From assembly GCA_900755985.1 (NCBI GenBank), contig CAAEIL010000245.1:1-8541 (forward strand): a DNA stretch of 8,541 nucleotides, written 5' to 3'. This DNA comes from Bacteroidales bacterium. Its GTDB lineage: Bacteria > Bacteroidota > Bacteroidia > Bacteroidales > Muribaculaceae. Within the stretch, counting starts at the first letter, position 1; each line of letters begins with the position of its first letter. This document shows positions 6,401-8,541 of the stretch, one piece after another. The notes beneath the pieces were generated by a model. It did no database searches. It was given only the letters and a program-made list of their open reading frames with translations, and was not told the DNA's origin. Made by a program: the position numbers and the translations under genes.

Positions 6401-7008
6401 TTCTCTGCTGCGCTGACTCGCCCCCCAAGCTCTGTCAGTATGCCGCTCTGGGTCTCTACAAGTCCTCTGATACCGTTTACAGTCTCTATTATCGTGTCTA
6501 TCTTGTTCACCTGCGCGCTCACGCTCTGGCTTAGTGTGTTCACTCTCCCTTCCAGGGCTGTTATGCTTGCTCCCTGCGTAGTCACGCTTTCGCTAAGTGT
6601 CTCTATGCTCGCTCCCTGCGCCGCTACGCTTTCGCTCAGCTCGCTCAGCTTGCCTTCCATCTCTACTACTGCGGCATTGTAACTGTCGACATCTAACGTC
6701 GGATTCCCCGCACTTTTGCCTGTCGATACCCATTCGCCGCCTTCTGCAATGTACAGCGGTGCCGGAAGGCTTTCTCCTACCAACGCCCACCATCCTTCTC
6801 CGGGTTGTGGATATGACGCCTTTAGCCTTTCTTCGCTCCTGAACATTCCTTTGTTGGGCCCCTTGATGTTCGGCGCATCAAGCCAACCCTCTATCTTCAC
6901 ATTCTTGTGGATGTGCGTATTTCCTTTGATGTCGGCGCTGCCTCCGACATTTACATGGCGACCGAAACTGCTGTCGCCCATAAATTCGTTTGTTTTGATT
7001 TGGCTCAT
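3418..7008 (-). CDS. Long modular tail fibre / receptor-binding protein with C-terminal nonapeptide repeat array
   Basis: 1196 aa. The start is ATG 7008 (MSQIKTNEFMGDSSFGRHVN), because it overlaps the upstream stop as ATGA; a longer reading to 7203 is only the antiphase of the upstream gene. Residues 1-106 form a base of the type common in Bacteroidales phage fibres (NVGGSADIKGNTHIHKN, APNIKGPNKGMF, then a PLYIAEGGEW segment), presumably attaching to the tail. Residues about 110-205 are heptad-rich coiled coil (LSESV..QGASI repeats), and 373-394 hold three SEQESRL heptads. Residues about 419-505 and 522-607 are two pyocin-knob-like modules (EGYY ... GLRYRT ... EWSEW). Residues about 640-900 form a domain with LTPGMNYRITDYETT and a Trp/Tyr-rich segment. 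Residues 933-1120 are 21 nonapeptides, and a short C-terminal domain ends IWIPADLVE. The role, host surface binding as an extracellular trimer, is inferred from architecture. The receptor is unknown. Confidence 0.93.
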   Translation of the reverse strand: MSQIKTNEFMGDSSFGRHVNVGGSADIKGNTHIHKNVKIEGWLDAPNIKGPNKGMFRSEERLKASYPQPGEGWWALVGESLPAPLYIAEGGEWVSTGKSAGNPTLDVDSYNAAVVEMEGKLSELSESVAAQGASIETLSESVTTQGASITALEGRVNTLSQSVSAQVNKIDTIIETVNGIRGLVETQSGILTELGGRVSAAEKSVTDSEINTFAISADAEKVKVRLGSNKKELTEELESATKTKAGVMSASDKETLDGIKEELPQMREKDNELSSGMTKIKATQAVISERLNRESHYVDVSEEYALPNEWESESNYSLSSATNLIFAKGRSKAGMEIAIKDPAGEYKTYHYIGKELNHDSFTDPGNWVSIAEQESRLSEQESRLSEQESRLSEQGEIQSEQRETLQRHGKSIALLEEGFQVTLVKGGIDKLTSEGYYMLLGMIGQGKKYVVVKRNTREVLKNGASVPETTVMQYEFGIDGLRYRTTIWEGTEPESHEWGEWSNVMTEQVSQGKEINKIGTGIKVQTVTALDDVSEEGYYFSKEKLGYGANIGVVKKLNKKSDSGMKVLLSQYLFDIDGLKYRTKEYKAALGATSAEWSEWRLYGYASASNSINIDELSPSSTGEHTFESAIAAVPENQRTSGREIVYYKQDYIVERKIFVGEKTDWEDKSFWRDAMQSKDVTYKELIEMRDGYRLTPGMNYRITDYETTVANDPEAQSAGHPFDVVVMALDQHTLSERAWAIRSARDAEGYFAGVKMEAWQVWYCADNDTKRFQWADVMNGKGVIYRLIDEWGNDCPYDFKNIQFKRYKTSGDYLDHNVNTTDWPYEINYILWAGMDVLYLCELTTDSSDYKWYYTFNYEPDETSDASLINHVNADLGAVYYNKACNSNKMAPYYISGVVDEEIKVLQALNNIVLISCDTEIGETVKLYCNEWAEGCYNMTLHEHAYGNTFGKNCYNVIAFKFNDNTFGNACSGNAFGNGCYNNTFGDRCSNNILGYGCQGNVFGNDCGGNRIGSNSENNVFGESCTSNDFGNGCCYNLFGINCGANTFGINCSDNTIGDHCCYNTFGDHCCYNTFGKYFSSSTLAESCVYNTFGNNCRNIKLYHHARECTIGNYCSHVFFHAIPKYFVLGNCISTLHVYYELSDSDADVPLMNVKIMDGTKSTTLKLQVATNKFRYVGQNTAGELKIWIPADLVE
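3649..4212 (-). repeat. 27-bp / nonapeptide tandem repeat array in the tail fibre
   Basis: Twenty-one tandem units encode residues 933-1120. All have nine residues except one of eight (FGKNCYNV). The consensus is [F/I/L]-G-x-x-C-x-x-N-[T/V/x]. By my count Gly is at position 2 in 16 units, Cys at position 5 in 16 and Asn at position 8 in 15; position 1 is F, I, L or (once) W. Such strict spacing of Phe, Cys and Asn suggests stacked side-chain ladders in a beta-solenoid, probably two units (18 residues) per turn as in RTX beta-rolls. The Gly/Asp calcium-binding residues of RTX are absent. Repeat divergence rises towards both ends of the array. Confidence 0.9.
3779..3832 (-). repeat. Exact 27-bp tandem duplication inside the nonapeptide array
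   Basis: Bases 3779-3805 and 3806-3832 are identical, each starting CCGAATGTGTTATAACAACA on the plus strand. A third, diverged copy follows at 3833-3859. The identical copies encode consecutive units containing GDHCCYNT. Because neighbouring units differ at many bases, this pair looks like a recent gain by slippage or recombination that keeps the frame. Confidence 0.93.
5829..5891 (-). repeat. Three 21-bp tandem repeats encoding SEQESRL heptads
   Basis: Copies at 5829-5849, 5850-5870 and 5871-5891 are identical except for one C/T change in the third. They encode three SEQESRL heptads (about residues 373-394), followed by more Glu/Gln/Arg-rich sequence. Each copy adds one coiled-coil heptad, so copy number would set stalk length without breaking the frame. 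Confidence 0.9.
6563..6646 (-). repeat. Two imperfect 42-bp tandem repeats encoding 14-residue coiled-coil units
   Basis: The plus-strand blocks beginning ATGCTTGCTCCCTGCG at 6563 and ATGCTCGCTCCCTGCG at 6605 are exactly 42 bp apart and similar throughout. They encode two-heptad units of the form LSESV..QGASI in the fibre stalk. The period of two heptads supports a coiled coil that grew by duplication. Confidence 0.8.
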
Positions 7009-7640
7009 GTCAGAAGTTGTTTGCTGAGTTCTGTCATTAATGTTGATAATTCTCCCTGTCCGATTGTCGCGAGGGTAAGACTTGCGGCTGTGTAGACCAC
7101 GGACTGGTAGCACCGCTCGGGGATTTCTATGCCGCCGTCCTTGTCTATCTCTGGCAGGGGCAGATAAAGTGACTGTTCCACAGTCGCGTCTTCGTTCTCG
7201 CATGAATAGAGTTCAAGCACACGGCCCTCCTGTCTGCTCACTATCGCTACTACCGGCTTCTGCGGATTGCCGCGAATGCCTTTGTAGCGAGAGTGCTGTA
7301 ACTGATATTCGGGGTCTGCTGCTGTGATGGCGTCGTAGACCGGCCGCTCCCAGTCGCTCATCTTGAAAATGATAAGGCGCATGAAGTCGCAGGGCAGGAG
7401 AGCCCACCCTGCGCCTTTGTCGCGGCAGTACACGGCATCGCAAAACGGCAAACCGCCGTCAAGCAGATGCACCGGGGCCGCGGTCAACACACGCCGCACG
7501 GCCTCTACGATTTTGGAACGGATAATCTCGTCAAGCGAAAGGGTGTCAACGTCCTCGTCCGCAATGAGCTGCTCGCCCGTCTTGTTCTCGTCAATGGCTA
7601 TGCGCACGTCTCGCACTATTTGCAGGATGTTGTACACCAT
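7005..7640 (-). CDS. Hypothetical virion protein, possible head-tail adaptor/connector-like
   Basis: 211 aa, starting MVYNILQIVRDVRIAIDENK; no clear Shine-Dalgarno sequence precedes the ATG. Residues 1-60 look helical (DVRIAIDEN, then LDEIIRSKIVEAVRRVLTAA). A middle segment follows with LLPCDFMRLIIFKMSDWERP (82-100), then ITAADPEY and RYKGIRGNPQKPVVAI (about 118-133). Residues 133-165 are probably beta strands, and the C-terminus is helical. A helical N-terminus followed by a Leu-Pro-x-Asp-Phe-x-Arg-Leu segment and a basic Gly/Pro segment recalls small phage adaptor proteins at the portal-tail interface. This is a loose resemblance, not a family assignment. Its TGA overlaps the tail-fibre ATG as ATGA (7008-7005), so the two are probably translationally coupled. 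Confidence 0.88.
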   Translation of the reverse strand: MVYNILQIVRDVRIAIDENKTGEQLIADEDVDTLSLDEIIRSKIVEAVRRVLTAAPVHLLDGGLPFCDAVYCRDKGAGWALLPCDFMRLIIFKMSDWERPVYDAITAADPEYQLQHSRYKGIRGNPQKPVVAIVSRQEGRVLELYSCENEDATVEQSLYLPLPEIDKDGGIEIPERCYQSVVYTAASLTLATIGQGELSTLMTELSKQLLT

Positions 7641-7652
7641 GGCGCACGGTTT

Positions 7653-8207
7653 TTACACGAAGTTGATGTTCACTCCCACGCTCTTGCCCACGGCAAGGAT
7701 GTCTGCGCGGGTGCGCATCTTGCTCTTGAGTACGCCGTAGTTGTCTGCGAGGAAGTTCTTTGCGTCCTCGTTGTTGTCAAATTCTTTGTCAAGGAGTTTG
7801 GCTTCTCCCTCGGCAGGTGCTTCGGGTTCGGCTTCCTCGGCAAGCATTTCTTCCGGCGCGGGTTCGCCGGGAGCTTCGCTCTGTTCGGCCTTGTCGGCTT
7901 CAGTGACCTCAGTATTCTCTGCGGCTTCCTGTTTGATTTTGGGTTTGGGCGCGTTGTGCTCCAACTCAAACTCTTCTTTAAGGAGTGACTTGCGCACAAC
8001 CTGGATTTTGCCCGACTTGTACTCTGCGCTCTGCTCTATGGCAAACTGCACTATAGGGTCGGTTGTGGTGTATGTGGCTGGCGTTATGCCCGATGTGGTG
8101 ATTGCACCGCCGGAGAAAGTTACCTTTACTACGGCTTTCCCCATGGGTATGAGGGTATGCCACTCTATGATGTTATATACGCCGTAGGTGATTCTCTGCT
8201 TTTTCAT
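7653..8207 (-). CDS. Hypothetical phage protein: N-terminal beta-rich domain, acidic linker, small C-terminal helical domain
   Basis: 184 aa, starting MKKQRITYGV at 8207. An in-frame ATG at 8249 would add 14 residues but would lie in the hairpin, so the inner start is preferred. Residues 1-90 are a compact, mixed region with many Thr, Gly and Val. Residues 93-137 form a low-complexity Glu/Ala/Pro linker, probably disordered. Residues 138-184 (with NNEDAKNFLADNYGV and RTRADILAVGKSVGV) look like a short helix-extended-helix module of the HeH/LEM or Rho-N-like kind seen at the ends of some phage proteins. That resemblance is by eye only. The gene sits 12 bp upstream of the next gene. The context suggests a virion or assembly protein; no specific function can be assigned. 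Confidence 0.88.
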   Translation of the reverse strand: MKKQRITYGVYNIIEWHTLIPMGKAVVKVTFSGGAITTSGITPATYTTTDPIVQFAIEQSAEYKSGKIQVVRKSLLKEEFELEHNAPKPKIKQEAAENTEVTEADKAEQSEAPGEPAPEEMLAEEAEPEAPAEGEAKLLDKEFDNNEDAKNFLADNYGVLKSKMRTRADILAVGKSVGVNINFV

Positions 8208-8227
8208 GATAGTTGTATTTTTAAATG

Positions 8228-8259
8228 GGGAGGTGGCGTGCGGCTGCACTCCGCCTCCC
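8228..8259 (-). promoter_or_regulatory. Intercistronic hairpin (possible attenuator, processing or stabilising structure)
   Basis: Between the stop at 8271 and the next start at 8207 lies a nearly perfect inverted repeat. Bases 8228-8236 pair with 8251-8259 (nine pairs, one G-U), then a single mismatch (8237/8250), then 8238-8241 with 8246-8249 (four pairs) around a four-base loop. The stem is very GC-rich. In the transcribed minus direction it is followed by CATTTAAAAATAC, which has only three T, so it is a poor classical intrinsic terminator. Partial termination, RNA processing or protection of the upstream message all fit. The structure is seen; its role is inferred. Confidence 0.6.
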
Positions 8260-8270
8260 TTTGGTTTGGC

Positions 8271-8541
8271 TTAGGCGGCAACCAGTTCGCCGGTGTATTC
8301 TTTCCACGTTACCGTGCTGCCGGTCACGCTCGCCTGCCACATGCTGCCGGTGACTGCGTCTGTGCCGATGTCGGGGCAGTCGCAGGTGAGGATGTAGACC
8401 TTTCCGTCTACCGGGTTTTCGGGAGCTTCTGCGCTTCCCCAAAGGCAGTATGTGGTCGCTCCCTCGGTGGCAAATGTCCCTTCGCCGTCAATCCAGATGT
8501 GGCAGGGGGACGTTGGGGGGGGGAGAGTACCATCGACTTCA
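8271..8541 (-). CDS. C-terminal part of an unknown phage (probably virion) protein, truncated by window edge
   Basis: One minus-strand frame is open from the window edge to a TAA at 8273-8271, giving about 89 C-terminal residues; the start lies outside the window. The visible protein begins near EVDGTLPPPTSPCHIWIDGE and ends WKEYTGELVAA. It is rich in Gly, Thr, Val and Trp with no long hydrophobic stretch, which suggests a soluble beta-rich protein. Four Cys are present, including a CDC. I do not recognise the family. Its place upstream of other virion-type genes and the tail fibre makes a structural role (head decoration, tail or fibre) the simplest inference. The PPP is encoded by a run of nine C, a place where a sequencing or slippage error would change the frame, so residues upstream of it are less certain. 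Confidence 0.75.
   Translation of the reverse strand, partial: EVDGTLPPPTSPCHIWIDGEGTFATEGATTYCLWGSAEAPENPVDGKVYILTCDCPDIGTDAVTGSMWQASVTGSTVTWKEYTGELVAA

Noticed and set aside
7009..7203. In-frame extension of the tail fibre by 65 residues (Arg-rich start)
   Set aside because: It is read in antiphase over the coding part of the upstream gene and has Arg-rich low-information sequence. The ATGA overlap and conserved-looking MSQIKTNEF start favour 7008.
7467..7988. Plus-strand open frame of 173 codons
   Set aside because: It spans two well-supported minus-strand genes and their gap, and its Phe/Val/Gly-rich product is what the complement of a Glu/Ala-rich linker would give.

Overview
The window is a block of late genes from a tailed bacteriophage or prophage of a Bacteroidales host. 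Every supported gene lies on the minus strand, so transcription runs from position 8541 towards 1. The phage assignment rests on a long modular tail fibre, a holin-like membrane protein and an Amidase_3 endolysin, the last two overlapping. The host assignment is inferred from three things: gene families familiar from Bacteroides/Parabacteroides phages (tail-fibre N-terminus, a DUF6808-like protein, a VGSRAFF-type protein), weak Shine-Dalgarno sequences before most starts, and a TAnnTTTG -7 promoter element near the left end. No integrase, terminase, portal, tRNA or CRISPR array is present, so free phage and prophage cannot be told apart here.

In transcription order there are three regions. 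(1) Virion genes, 8541-7005: the C-terminal end of a protein cut by the window edge, a strong intercistronic hairpin, a protein with an acidic linker and a small C-terminal helical domain, and a 211-aa protein that may be an adaptor or connector. (2) The tail fibre, 7008-3418, 1196 aa. Its parts are a conserved N-terminal base, heptad-rich coiled coils, two pyocin-knob-like modules, a domain ending in a Trp/Tyr-rich segment, and a 21-unit nonapeptide array rich in Cys, Asn and Phe. (3) Host-interaction and lysis genes, 3392-35: a nucleotidyltransferase-like protein, a three-helix holin-like protein, the endolysin, a single-pass DUF6808-like protein proposed here as a spanin candidate, and two adjacent paralogous proteins of unknown function.

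The genes are tightly packed. There are ATGA overlaps at 7005-7008 and 1718-1721, a 32-bp overlap of holin and amidase, and a 1-bp gap at 1133, so translational coupling along one operon is likely. The fibre would bind the host surface. Holin, amidase and the DUF6808-like protein would act in turn on the inner membrane, peptidoglycan and possibly the outer membrane.

The most interesting points are the nonapeptide array, which looks like a beta-solenoid of about 18 residues per turn and is still growing by exact 27-bp duplication; the nucleotidyltransferase-like signature beside the lysis genes; the tandem paralogues; and the AT-rich left end, where the last gene runs past its homologous region into sequence holding a host-type promoter element.
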